A DNA stretch of 39,598 nucleotides from Parachlamydiales bacterium (GTDB lineage: Bacteria > Chlamydiota > Chlamydiia > Chlamydiales > Rhabdochlamydiaceae), in contig CANJJB010000012.1 of assembly GCA_947474635.1 (NCBI GenBank), positions 1 to 39,598 of the forward strand, read 5' to 3'. A program made the translations under genes and the position numbers. Position 1 is the first letter of the stretch. Every line of letters begins with the position of its first letter. Below are positions 8,772 to 16,966 of the stretch, piece by piece. The notes beneath the pieces are model-generated. The model made no database searches. It was not told the DNA's origin and saw nothing but the letters and a program-made list of their open reading frames with translations.

Positions 8772-9523
8772 AAAAAATTTGGGCTATAGCCGATCTTCAT
8801 CTTGCCTGTGGAGTTCCTGAAAAAAACATGAATGTTTTCGGACCGCTGTGGGACGACTACATGGATAAAATAAAAGCCGCTTGGATCTCGCTTATCTCTC
8901 CAGAAGATCTTGTTTTAATTGCCGGTGATATCTCATGGGCCCTGCATTTGGAAGACGTGATCCCTGATCTTGCTTGGATAGAAGCTCTTCCAGGGACAAA
9001 AGTTATTCTAAAAGGTAACCACGATTTCTGGTGGACCTCTAGCGCAAAAATGGCCAAGATCATGCCCCCTTCTGTCCACTTTATTCATAATTCTGTTTAT
9101 AACTGGCACGATGTCTCTATTGGCGGAACAAGGCTGTGGGATTCAAGTGAGTACTCTTTTGGCCCGTACATCCACTTTCAAGATAACCCTAAACAAAAGT
9201 CGCACACACCTGCTGCTCCCAATGAAGAGGAAAAGATTTTTAACCGAGAGCTCGAGCGGTTAAAGCTGAGTTTAAAGCAACTCTCTCCTGCTGCATCTCT
9301 ACGTATCGCCATGGTGCACTACCCTCCGATTTCAGCTGATCTAAAACCGTCGAGAGCCTCTGCTATTTTAGAAGAATTTAAGATCGATGTTTGTGTGTTT
9401 GGGCATCTGCATAACATCAAAAAAGATCAAAAACTTTTTGGGGAAATAAGAGGAGTCAAATACATCCTGACTGCGTGCGATTATCTTGACTTCAAACCTA
9501 TTCTGATCACTTCTCTTCCATGA
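8768..9523 (+). CDS. Calcineurin-like metallophosphoesterase
   Basis: The 251-residue protein carries the two-metal phosphoesterase motifs in order: DLH (D-x-H) near residue 10, GDISW, GNHDFWW, HYPP and GHLH. This fold hydrolyses phosphomonoesters or diesters; the substrate cannot be told from sequence. It overlaps glgC by four bases and is probably translated from the same mRNA, matching the arrangement I recall in Chlamydia (CT488-CT489), though a role in glycogen metabolism is only positional inference. The last 13 codons (FKPILITSLP then stop) recur almost exactly in a non-coding copy 117 bases downstream, described separately. Confidence 0.85.
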   Translation: MKKIWAIADLHLACGVPEKNMNVFGPLWDDYMDKIKAAWISLISPEDLVLIAGDISWALHLEDVIPDLAWIEALPGTKVILKGNHDFWWTSSAKMAKIMPPSVHFIHNSVYNWHDVSIGGTRLWDSSEYSFGPYIHFQDNPKQKSHTPAAPNEEEKIFNRELERLKLSLKQLSPAASLRIAMVHYPPISADLKPSRASAILEEFKIDVCVFGHLHNIKKDQKLFGEIRGVKYILTACDYLDFKPILITSLP

Positions 9524-9640
9524 AATGGATTCCTTAAGTTGATTCGTTCCCGCTCTTCTTGAACTGTTGCAAAAATTGCAACACTTGGGCTATGCCATCA
9601 CCTTGCTTTCAAGCCTATTCTAATCACTTCTCTTCCATGA
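9485..9640 (+). repeat. Degenerate 39-bp direct repeat: 3' end of the metallophosphoesterase gene, two copies
   Basis: Copy 1 is 9485-9523 (end of the metallophosphoesterase gene) and copy 2 is 9602-9640; they match at 35 of 39 bases. In the same frame copy 2 reads LAFKPILITSLP then stop, against LDFKPILITSLP then stop in copy 1, and a Cys codon (TGC) three codons before the repeat is also shared. Copy 2 lies across the 3' end of the opposing gene, whose C-terminus SPLIMEEK is encoded by its reverse strand. It looks like the remnant of a duplicated gene tail. Confidence 0.75.
9565..9583 (+). repeat. Perfect short hairpin between convergent genes
   Basis: TGTTGCAA (9565-9572) and TTGCAACA (9576-9583) form an 8-bp perfect stem with a 3-base loop, lying between the convergent metallophosphoesterase and acidic-protein genes. 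It could act as a bidirectional mRNA 3' end, but neither side has a T-run, so a terminator function is uncertain. Confidence 0.4.
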
Positions 9641-10613
9641 TAAGCGGAGATAGGAAGCTTTGCAATGCGATGACATCTTCATCATCTTTGTGTATGGGGG
9701 CCTCAAGATCTCTACTTGCTCTTTTTTCAAGAAGAACTTGCAGCTGCTGATCTTCTTTCTCTTTATCCAAACACTGATAATAATCTGAAACAATTGCAAC
9801 AAGCTCTTGGAAATCATCTTCTGTTTTTATCAAATCCAATGCTTGTTTCACCGCTTCTTGAAAGAGGTGGGGATCTCCGTGAGCTACTAAAAATCCAGCA
9901 ACCTCTAGAACAAGATCAAGGTCTTCTTCCGAGGAAAGGTCTGCTAAAATGTTTTTAATGATGATGTTTGCTTCATCGGGGTCTGATCTAACTATAAGAC
10001 GAACCCTTAACAAATCAAACCAGAGCAAATCAGTAACAGAGGGATAAAATACATCGAGGAGCTCTGCTGCATAGGAAGTATTGCCAGATTCTATCTCTGT
10101 AGAGATATAATCATACAAAAACGTCTGAAGATCATGCGCGCAAAAAGGATCTAATTCATGAAAAAACGTTTTTGGATCTACTCCTTCATCGATGCTGGCT
10201 TCTAAAATCTCCTCTAAACGAATAAGGCTATTTTGGATCATCTGGTCATAAGAAGCAGGATCTTCTTCGTAAAGAGAAATACGGTGATCTAACTCGTCAC
10301 AAAAAAGAGAAAGCGACTGTTTATCCGGACAGTTTCTTCGCCATAGCTCAAAAACCAAAAGAAAAACCTTATCTTTATTCTCATCTGCTTGCGATAGGAA
10401 AAGCCCAAGCTCCTCAGGACTTACGTAGGTGTCAGAATATAGCAAAAAAGACTCTTCATCGAGCTCTACACCTAGGTCCCCAAGTCTAGTAAAAAGTTTA
10501 TGCGTTGCTACATCTCTTAAATCCTCTATTTGCCAACTCTCTACTTGGGACTTCGGATCATCCTTAGCATTCATCCGCAAAAGATTATAAAAGGCTTTTC
10601 TCTGTAATTCCAT
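9624..10613 (-). CDS. Acidic, helical hypothetical protein
   Basis: I do not recognise this 329-residue protein. It is strongly acidic (Asp/Glu throughout), almost entirely predicted alpha-helical, has no signal peptide or membrane segment, and shows loosely repeating 35-40 residue helical pairs (for example EEDLDLVLEVAGFLVAHGDPHLFQEA), which suggests a TPR/HEAT-like solenoid and a protein-binding role in the cytoplasm. GAGG lies ten bases before the ATG. It faces the pilin-like gene across a 47-base divergent gap and converges with the metallophosphoesterase gene. The last codons overlap the degenerate repeat at 9602-9640, so its C-terminus may have been created or replaced by that duplication. 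Confidence 0.65.
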   Translation of the reverse strand: MELQRKAFYNLLRMNAKDDPKSQVESWQIEDLRDVATHKLFTRLGDLGVELDEESFLLYSDTYVSPEELGLFLSQADENKDKVFLLVFELWRRNCPDKQSLSLFCDELDHRISLYEEDPASYDQMIQNSLIRLEEILEASIDEGVDPKTFFHELDPFCAHDLQTFLYDYISTEIESGNTSYAAELLDVFYPSVTDLLWFDLLRVRLIVRSDPDEANIIIKNILADLSSEEDLDLVLEVAGFLVAHGDPHLFQEAVKQALDLIKTEDDFQELVAIVSDYYQCLDKEKEDQQLQVLLEKRASRDLEAPIHKDDEDVIALQSFLSPLIMEEK

Positions 10614-10660
10614 ACAACTGCAACCTCAATCTAGATTTCTATACCGGTACATTCTATAAT

Positions 10661-11101
10661 ATGCTCATGCAACTATATCGTCAAAAAGAAATCAAAAGAT
10701 CTTTTATTCTACTAGAGATCCTTGTTGCGATCAGCATTATCTGTCTGCTCGCAGGTTTTTTGATCTACAGACCCTTCCGCGCGTTAAGAAAGGAATTAAA
10801 CCTTATTATCTCTTTCGAAGAGGATCGTGTATGGGAAGGAAAGCTGATGGAAATTGAATCAGAACTATCCACGAACTGTGACAAGTTACCTACAGAAAAA
10901 AAAGGTGAAGGGCAAACAAAAGAATTTGCCATCTTTCTGCCTGGCATGCAAAAAAAGTGCACACGTACTTACAGATATTGGGCAAACCACAATCTAAATG
11001 ACCCAGAAAAATCGGGCCACCTTATCCACCTCTCGATCAAGAAAGGGAAGAGATGGCCGGACAAACCAGATTACGTGTTCTACTCTGAGCGAGTCAAATG
11101 A
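10661..11101 (+). CDS. Prepilin-like (pseudopilin) secreted protein
   Basis: The 146-residue protein starts with a short basic leader followed by the type IV prepilin/pseudopilin signature KRSFILLEILVAISIICLLAG: cleavage after the Ser before Phe, Glu at +5, then a continuous hydrophobic helix. The remainder is a polar, probably periplasmic domain with two Cys. Chlamydiae keep a reduced type II secretion system, and this could be one of its minor pseudopilins; the residue before Phe is Ser rather than the usual Gly, so processing by prepilin peptidase is likely but not certain. A second in-frame ATG is at 10667; no clear ribosome binding site precedes either. The 3' end overlaps the opposing secA by 22 bases. 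Confidence 0.65.
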   Translation: MLMQLYRQKEIKRSFILLEILVAISIICLLAGFLIYRPFRALRKELNLIISFEEDRVWEGKLMEIESELSTNCDKLPTEKKGEGQTKEFAIFLPGMQKKCTRTYRYWANHNLNDPEKSGHLIHLSIKKGKRWPDKPDYVFYSERVK

Positions 11102-14007
11102 GGAATCGAAGCTAGGCTAGTTCGGAAATCAAGCTTGTGCTTACCCGTCTCTTTATGCGGCGCTCTATTGCCTGGCATCACCATTTGAAATTTGAACAGC
11201 GCATGGGCAATTTCATCTTCCATCTCAACTGTCAAAGCATCGAAGAGGGCAAACGCCTCATGTTTAAATTCAACAAGAGGATCTTTTTGACCAACAGCAC
11301 GCAAATGCATCTCAGCCCTGAGATGATCAATGCGTAAAAGATGCTCTTGCCATAAGCGATCGACTGTACGAACTAAGATATTACGAATAATATCTCTTAA
11401 CATATCCTCTGGCTTCATTCTTCCCATGTTTTCTGGCATATCTTCCTGAATTTGCCCTATGACTTCTGCTGTATAAATAAGCTTATGCTCGAAGGCAGAA
11501 ATAACTTTTACAATGGCTTTATCTTCTATGTCCGCTGCTTGTAAATAATCGTCATCAAATTCTTTGCTTGTAAATGTCACAGGAAACTGCGTCATGAGCC
11601 ACTGTCTATAGCCATCTGGGTTCCATCCATTTTCTACATTACGGCTAATGAAAAATTTCTGACTCATCTGGATGCAGACATTTTTTAGAACATCTTTAGC
11701 AATGAGAATAGAATCGGCATGGTGTAAAATGTCATTGCGGAAAGCGTAGATCTCTCCCCGTTGTTTATTCATCACATCATCGTACTCAAGCGTATGTTTA
11801 CGCATTTGGTAATTGCGCTGCTCTACTCTTTTCTGAGCTGTCTCAATAGATTTATTAAGCACAGGTGCTGTGATAGGCTCTCCTTCTGGAGGGCGGAATC
11901 TCTGTAAAAATTTCGTGATGCGTGGAGATGTAAAAAGGCGCATGAGAGAGTCTTCAAAAGAAACATAGAATTTTGAAGAGCCCGGATCTCCTTGCCTTGC
12001 GCATCTTCCGCGGAGCTGTCTATCGATACGTCTAGATTGATGGCGCGTTGTTCCAATCACATGCAAACCGCCAAGACCCGCTACTCCGGGCTGGAGCTTA
12101 ATATCGGTTCCTCTACCTGCCATGTTGGTTGCAACGGTGATAGCGCCTTTTTGCCCTGCCATTGCAATGATCTCGGCTTCTTTGGCATGATTTTTGGCGT
12201 TTAGCACTGTGTGCTCAAGATGGTTTTGTTTTAAAATGCGAGAGAGCTTCTCAGAAATGTCAACTGATTCTGTTCCAATAAGTATCGGTCTTTCTTTACC
12301 ATGGATCTCTTGTATTTCCTTGAGGAGAGCCTGGTATTTTTCTCGCTCTGACATGTAAATTTCATCATTAGCATCGTCACGAGAGCAGCGCTTATTTGTA
12401 GGAATGGCAAGAACTTCTAATTTATAGATCTCTTTGAATTCATTGGCCTCTGTCATCGCAGTGCCTGTCATCCCGGCAAGTTTCTTATACATGCGGAAAT
12501 AGTTTTGAAGCGTGATTGTCGCATATGTTTGCGTCTCACCTTGGATAGATACGCCTTCTTTGGCTTCTATCGCTTGGTGCAAACCATCAGAAAAGCGTCT
12601 ACCTGGTTGAGGACGACCTGTGTTCTCATCGATGATGACAATTTTCTCATCAGCAATGATGTAATCAACATCTTTTTCCATTAAAAGATGCGCTCTTAAA
12701 AGTTGTCTTAGGTTGTGAGATCTCTCTTTTCTTTTTGCATCTTCTTCCCGAAGGGCGATTTTTTTCTCTAATTTACCCTGCTCATCTAAATGTTTATCTT
12801 GATCGATCTGCGCATACCCATGCCCCAAATCAAGCATCACAAAGTCATCAGAAGAATTACCTGTATCTGACCACAGAAGGCTTCCCTTATCCGTTAACTC
12901 ATATTCATGAGCCCTTTCATCGACAACCAGGTAAAGATCGCCGAGTGCTTTAGCGCGCTCTTCTTTATTAGGTTCAGAATAAAAATAGGTATCCCACTTT
13001 TCAATCTCTCCACGAAGAGAGGGGTTTTCTTTGATCCTTTGGAGTAAGTTGTTGTTCGGCATTCCCTTGCCAACAAGCCATAGCTTACGGAATGCTTCTT
13101 TTTCTATAGCATCTTCTTCTTTTGAGAGTTTTCTTGGCGCCTCTTCCTCTTTCATCCTGCCTAAACTCTCCAGGGTCTTTCTTGCTTCTGTCGCAAGTTT
13201 GCTACATAAATCTCTTTGCATCTTGACAATCTGCGCAACAGGGCTTTTTAGCTGATCGTACATCTGGCGCGAGTTCGATGTGGGGCCTGAAATAATTAAA
13301 GGTGTTCTTGCTTCATCGATCAAAATGGAATCGACCTCATCGACAACCGCAAAGTAATGCCCGCGTTGGCATTGCTCACCTGCGCTTTGCACCATCGAGT
13401 TGTCTCTCAAATAATCAAATCCAAATTCAGAGGCTGTTCCATAAACAATATCAGCTGCATAGATTTGTTTTCTGAGCTGACCTGGGATGCTGTTAACGAG
13501 TGCTTCAGCGCTCATGCCAAGCCACTTAAGTAGCGGTGCCATCCACTGACAGTCTCTTGCTGCCAAATAATCATTTACGGTCACTAAGTGGACAGATAGG
13601 CCTGTTAGAGCGTTCAAATAAAGCGGAAGAGCAGCTGTGAGTGTTTTTCCCTCTCCTGTCTGCATCTCTGCAATCGCTCCAAAGTGAAGCGCTATGCCCC
13701 CCACAAGTTGGACATCATAGGGAACCATATCCCACTTCTGATCATAACCCGACACATGAATGTCTGTGCCACAAAGCCTTCTACAGGCATTTCTAACAAC
13801 AGCATAAGCCTCAACAAGCAAAGCATCTACGCTCTCTCCACCTGCTATTCTTTCTCGAAATTCTTGTGTTTTGGCTTGCACTTCGCTATCGGAAAGAAGC
13901 TGATATTTCTCTTCCTGACTATTTATCTTTTCGACAATTTTTTTGTATTTTTTTACGAGTCTAGACTGATGAGTACCAAAAATTTTTTTAATTAGACCAA
14001 ACATCAA
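11080..14007 (-). CDS. secA: Preprotein translocase ATPase SecA
   Basis: SecA drives export of unfolded proteins through SecYEG. The 975-residue protein has the Walker A segment MQTGEGKT (about 115-122), the DEVDSILIDEAR Walker B region, the preprotein cross-linking region, TNMAGRGTDI and QLRGRCARQGDPGSS of the second ATPase domain, and a helical scaffold/wing region. Two features are lineage-like: a charged insertion of about 150 residues after the DEAD-type motif (around KLATEARKTLESLGRMKEEE), and no Cys-rich zinc tail. AGGA seven bases before the first of two adjacent ATGs (14007 and 14004) marks the start. Its 3' end overlaps the pilin-like gene. Confidence 0.97.
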   Translation of the reverse strand: MMFGLIKKIFGTHQSRLVKKYKKIVEKINSQEEKYQLLSDSEVQAKTQEFRERIAGGESVDALLVEAYAVVRNACRRLCGTDIHVSGYDQKWDMVPYDVQLVGGIALHFGAIAEMQTGEGKTLTAALPLYLNALTGLSVHLVTVNDYLAARDCQWMAPLLKWLGMSAEALVNSIPGQLRKQIYAADIVYGTASEFGFDYLRDNSMVQSAGEQCQRGHYFAVVDEVDSILIDEARTPLIISGPTSNSRQMYDQLKSPVAQIVKMQRDLCSKLATEARKTLESLGRMKEEEAPRKLSKEEDAIEKEAFRKLWLVGKGMPNNNLLQRIKENPSLRGEIEKWDTYFYSEPNKEERAKALGDLYLVVDERAHEYELTDKGSLLWSDTGNSSDDFVMLDLGHGYAQIDQDKHLDEQGKLEKKIALREEDAKRKERSHNLRQLLRAHLLMEKDVDYIIADEKIVIIDENTGRPQPGRRFSDGLHQAIEAKEGVSIQGETQTYATITLQNYFRMYKKLAGMTGTAMTEANEFKEIYKLEVLAIPTNKRCSRDDANDEIYMSEREKYQALLKEIQEIHGKERPILIGTESVDISEKLSRILKQNHLEHTVLNAKNHAKEAEIIAMAGQKGAITVATNMAGRGTDIKLQPGVAGLGGLHVIGTTRHQSRRIDRQLRGRCARQGDPGSSKFYVSFEDSLMRLFTSPRITKFLQRFRPPEGEPITAPVLNKSIETAQKRVEQRNYQMRKHTLEYDDVMNKQRGEIYAFRNDILHHADSILIAKDVLKNVCIQMSQKFFISRNVENGWNPDGYRQWLMTQFPVTFTSKEFDDDYLQAADIEDKAIVKVISAFEHKLIYTAEVIGQIQEDMPENMGRMKPEDMLRDIIRNILVRTVDRLWQEHLLRIDHLRAEMHLRAVGQKDPLVEFKHEAFALFDALTVEMEDEIAHALFKFQMVMPGNRAPHKETGKHKLDFRTSLASIPHLTRSE

Positions 14008-14037
14008 ATTTTCCTTATCACTTTTAAGTTTTAGGTT

Positions 14038-14067
14038 ATTGTATCACGAGAGTGTAAATAACACCAA
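14038..14067 (-). promoter_or_regulatory. Candidate promoter for secA
   Basis: On the reverse strand TTGGTG (14067-14062), an 18-base spacer and TACAAT (14043-14038) form a reasonable sigma-70-like promoter ending 30 bases before the secA ATG. The rest of the 200-base gap (14008-14207) is AT-rich and holds no gene I can support. Confidence 0.4.
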
Positions 14068-14207
14068 ATACCGTCTGATTAAAAAAAAACCTACTGAATT
14101 TCAACTTGATAAAGGAAAATCCCATAAAGGCATGCATGGACCGCCATCTTCTTGAAAAACGTTTAACTCATTTGCAAAAACTCTTTTGGGGAAAGATTTT
14201 TTTTTGC

Positions 14208-15632
14208 TTACATAGAAAAAAAGCGATCACCAATCAAACTACCAACTGCATCCTGAATTTTTCTTATTTGTTCCTGATAAGAGGCATCTGCTAAAATAAA
14301 TTTATTATGCTTCAACCACTCTTTAATCAAAATAGCCTCTTTGACAGCAACGGGAGATAAGGAGGGGTTTTCACGCATTTTTCTCATGCTAAATTGGTCA
14401 CGGTCTGTTTTTGCATCCGATAAAACAGCCTCGCGTTGGTTATAGGTTCCCTGGTTATCACCAAAACAGGCATAGGGATAAAATCCACCATCGCTATTTG
14501 CAGCAAAAGCTGTTTTATAATCAAGACGCTTATCAACAATTAAATCTAGCAACATAAGGCCAGTTGCTAGTGCTGCATTTAATCCAGAAGCTTCTACTCC
14601 AAACATTAACGCATTCAGATAGTCTAAAAAAGTTTTAATTTCCCACTGATTTTTTTCAGGTATGTCTTCAGCCCTAACATCGCCATCCTTCAACCGAGAA
14701 AGTTGCCAAGTAGCAACTTGCGAATCATCCACTTTAAAAGCTCTTTTAATTGTGTTAATTGCCTCAACAATCTGTTTATAAGATAAGTCAGTTTTAATAC
14801 AAGAAACCCATTTACCTCTCTCTTGTCTCTTAGATAGAGTTATGTCAACTTGATTGATAACAAAATTTTTTGGCAAATACATGCGATGGCCCGCGAGTTT
14901 AAATCGCAACCCATTGTAAATTTCTACAGCATTAAATCTTCGCCCCGAAGTTTCATATTGTCCCCGCTCCTGGGAATAGACACTGTCGAAAAAACATGCC
15001 TTAACTTCTTTTGTGGGCATCATTCCTTTCCACCCTCCTACAGACATGAACCACTCTCTACTGCTATTTATAAAGAGAACCCCTGATTCTACTGTTGGTG
15101 GAGGAATCATCGCCATCCCTCCCTCATCTTTTTCAGGTTGACAAGCATAATCAACTACATCACCATACCAACTTTGGACCTTGTCATGCACGATGTCAAT
15201 AAGAGTGCTACCCTTAATATTTTGGTCATCACAGGAAATAGTCATAGCAGTTACAGGAATTTTTGCTGCTCTGTTAAATAGGACCAATGTTCCACCAGGA
15301 AGATCAACTAATTCATCATCTGAATCATCACCTACGGAACCGGGGTTTTGCTGTTTAAAAACCAGTCGTGTGGTTTTTACATCCAGCTCATCAGGCTCTT
15401 TTAGCGCAGCCTTGTTTGATGTAATGCATCTACGGATCTTCTCGTTATCCGAAAAACAAAGAGTTTCATAAGTCAAAGGACCAATAGGGTATTTAAAAAT
15501 AAATGTGCCGATTTTTTTATCCAATTGATAAACTATTGCTGTTACCTTTTCATTTTTATTGCAAAAATCCACTCTATAGCCATCTCCAAGATCACTCGTT
15601 CCCAACAGTATACTGGTAGCAGCAGCGGCCAT
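14208..15632 (-). CDS. Unknown 474-residue protein, possible lineage-specific effector
   Basis: I do not recognise this protein. It starts MAAAATSILLGTSDL, with a Ser/Thr/Ala-rich first 15 residues compatible with a type III secretion signal, has no Sec signal peptide or membrane helix, and is soluble and mixed alpha/beta. Visible landmarks are an acidic patch (GDDSDDELVDL, about 108-118), a central beta-rich region, and an alpha-helical C-terminal third. Hydrophobic segments such as AALATGLMLLDLIVD are too short and broken to be membrane spans. AAGGAG lies eight bases upstream. It sits between secA and an insertion sequence, where I would expect psd-linked core genes, so it belongs to an accessory block. 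No catalytic motif is apparent. Confidence 0.6.
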   Translation of the reverse strand: MAAAATSILLGTSDLGDGYRVDFCNKNEKVTAIVYQLDKKIGTFIFKYPIGPLTYETLCFSDNEKIRRCITSNKAALKEPDELDVKTTRLVFKQQNPGSVGDDSDDELVDLPGGTLVLFNRAAKIPVTAMTISCDDQNIKGSTLIDIVHDKVQSWYGDVVDYACQPEKDEGGMAMIPPPTVESGVLFINSSREWFMSVGGWKGMMPTKEVKACFFDSVYSQERGQYETSGRRFNAVEIYNGLRFKLAGHRMYLPKNFVINQVDITLSKRQERGKWVSCIKTDLSYKQIVEAINTIKRAFKVDDSQVATWQLSRLKDGDVRAEDIPEKNQWEIKTFLDYLNALMFGVEASGLNAALATGLMLLDLIVDKRLDYKTAFAANSDGGFYPYACFGDNQGTYNQREAVLSDAKTDRDQFSMRKMRENPSLSPVAVKEAILIKEWLKHNKFILADASYQEQIRKIQDAVGSLIGDRFFSM

Positions 15633-15807
15633 CTTTTTTCTCCTTATGTTCAGGGTCTTATATAGGCCCCATTTTTAAAGCTATAAGCTTAAACTTTTTT
15701 AATTTACTCAACTACTTATTTTATTTTTTTATGAAAAAACAAAGTGATATCTTTTCCAGGATCTAACTTCTTTTGAACAAAGCTAAATTGAGCGATTAAA
15801 AATTCAT

Positions 15808-15816
15808 GAACCAATA
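15808..15816 (+). repeat. Left copy of the 9-bp IS target duplication
   Basis: GAACCAATA directly abuts the left terminal repeat of the insertion sequence and is identical to the copy at 16950-16958. Confidence 0.95.
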
Positions 15817-16949
15817 GGCTTTGTTGCATAAATGCCTGAAAGGCACGAGTTTTTTCTCTTTCCTGTGAGCTAAGCTCCAACCTTATAGCTTCTTGGTCTT
15901 CCAAGCTCTGTCATGCGATTTAGTATCTCAAGACCGACCCTGATTTCTGTAGCTTGTGACCAATCTCTTCGTGAAGCTAGTCTATCTCCTAAAATCATCT
16001 TATGACGAAACATATGTGTTTCCACCCTAGATCTTCGATGATATCCAGCTTCTTTTTTCCAGAGAACTCTACCCTCTTCTCCAAGTTCCTGAATACGATG
16101 AATTATCCGATCTCTTTCCATCAATGCTGGTATCGGTTTTCCCTTCTGTAACTTCGCATTCTTATCCGGGGGAATCACTTGTCTGCCACCTCGGTTATAA
16201 ATAGCCTCTCGACAATCAATCGTATCATAACCTCCGTCGCCAAAAACATCTCCTATTGACACGTCCTCTAGGACTTCCATCATATAAATCATGGCAAAAT
16301 CATCGCTTACGTCATTCGCTGTTACCGCGCTCACTACTACTTGTCCTGTATCTGCGCATATCCCTACATGAACCTTACGCCAAGTTCTTCTTTTGGAATA
16401 TCCATGTTTTCTTACCTTCCACTCGCCTTCGCCAAAAACCTTCATTCCTGTTGAATCAAAAATCACATTTAGTTTTTCTCCAGGTTTTAGCCATTGTCTT
16501 ACGGGTATGTTTAACCCCCTTGCTCTTCTGCAAAATATAGAATAGTCCGGGCAAACAAGCTGTAGTCCAAGAATAGCAATCAGAGAAATAATAAAGCCTT
16601 GCAGCATCCGAAATGGAATATGGAAAAGAGCCTTGATCATTAGACCACACCGAATGGCATCATCTGAATATGTATTGGGGCGGCCTTTCTTTTTAGGTTT
16701 GTTAGTAGCATACCAATGCTCTATGACATCCTTGCTGAACCAAAAAGTGATGCTTCCTCTATTTACAAGGGATCGGTTATACTCACCCCAGTTGCGGATA
16801 CGGTATTTATCTTTCTTCTTAGGAGGGTGTTTATCTTTTCTAGCTGTCATACTGTGCCTGCTTTTTTTTGTCTGGTAACAAAAAATTTATAGACACGTTG
16901 GCTTGAAGGCAAGAAAATCTTTATCCGCAGCTATTTATGCAACAACGCC
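15817..16949. mobile_element. IS903-group (IS5 family) insertion sequence, complete
   Basis: The 1133-bp element is bounded by terminal inverted repeats: left GGCTTTGTTGCATAAAT (from 15817) and right, read inward from 16949, GGCGTTGTTGCATAAAT; over 22 bases the ends match at 19. It is flanked by a perfect 9-bp target duplication, GAACCAATA, at 15808-15816 and 16950-16958, the size expected for this group. One intact transposase gene fills it. The insertion lies 8 bases beyond the antiporter stop codon, so it does not break that gene, but it separates it from whatever followed. Confidence 0.95.
15870..16850 (-). CDS. IS903-group DDE transposase
   Basis: The 326-residue transposase has the IS5/IS903 N-terminal signature NWGEYNRSLVNRGSITFWF and a complete catalytic triad: Asp132 (FDSTGMKVFGEGEW), Asp205 (GDGGYD) and Glu277 (YHRRSRVETHMFRHK, the Y-(2)-R-(3)-E-(6)-K signature of the family). 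There is no frameshift or internal stop, so the element may still be mobile. The gene begins with ATG at 16850, about 100 bases inside the right end, and stops 53 bases from the left end. A short frame that continues across the left IS end is not a gene. Confidence 0.93.
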   Translation of the reverse strand: MTARKDKHPPKKKDKYRIRNWGEYNRSLVNRGSITFWFSKDVIEHWYATNKPKKKGRPNTYSDDAIRCGLMIKALFHIPFRMLQGFIISLIAILGLQLVCPDYSIFCRRARGLNIPVRQWLKPGEKLNVIFDSTGMKVFGEGEWKVRKHGYSKRRTWRKVHVGICADTGQVVVSAVTANDVSDDFAMIYMMEVLEDVSIGDVFGDGGYDTIDCREAIYNRGGRQVIPPDKNAKLQKGKPIPALMERDRIIHRIQELGEEGRVLWKKEAGYHRRSRVETHMFRHKMILGDRLASRRDWSQATEIRVGLEILNRMTELGRPRSYKVGA

Positions 16950-16958
16950 GAACCAATA
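16950..16958 (+). repeat. Right copy of the 9-bp IS target duplication
   Basis: GAACCAATA directly abuts the right terminal repeat of the insertion sequence and is identical to the copy at 15808-15816, marking the insertion point just after the antiporter gene. Confidence 0.95.
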
Positions 16959-16966
16959 ACGCAATC

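Noticed and set aside
14106-14294. 62-residue forward frame downstream of secA's start region
   Set aside because: It begins with a non-ATG codon, lacks a ribosome binding site and runs into the antisense of the 474-residue gene; composition is that of AT-rich spacer.
15716-15904. 62-residue reverse-strand frame at the left end of the insertion sequence
   Set aside because: It starts within the transposase gene and runs through the terminal repeat (FMQQSL is the repeat translated) into flanking DNA, so it is a chimera made by the insertion. The flanking part may be a remnant, but no gene can be shown.
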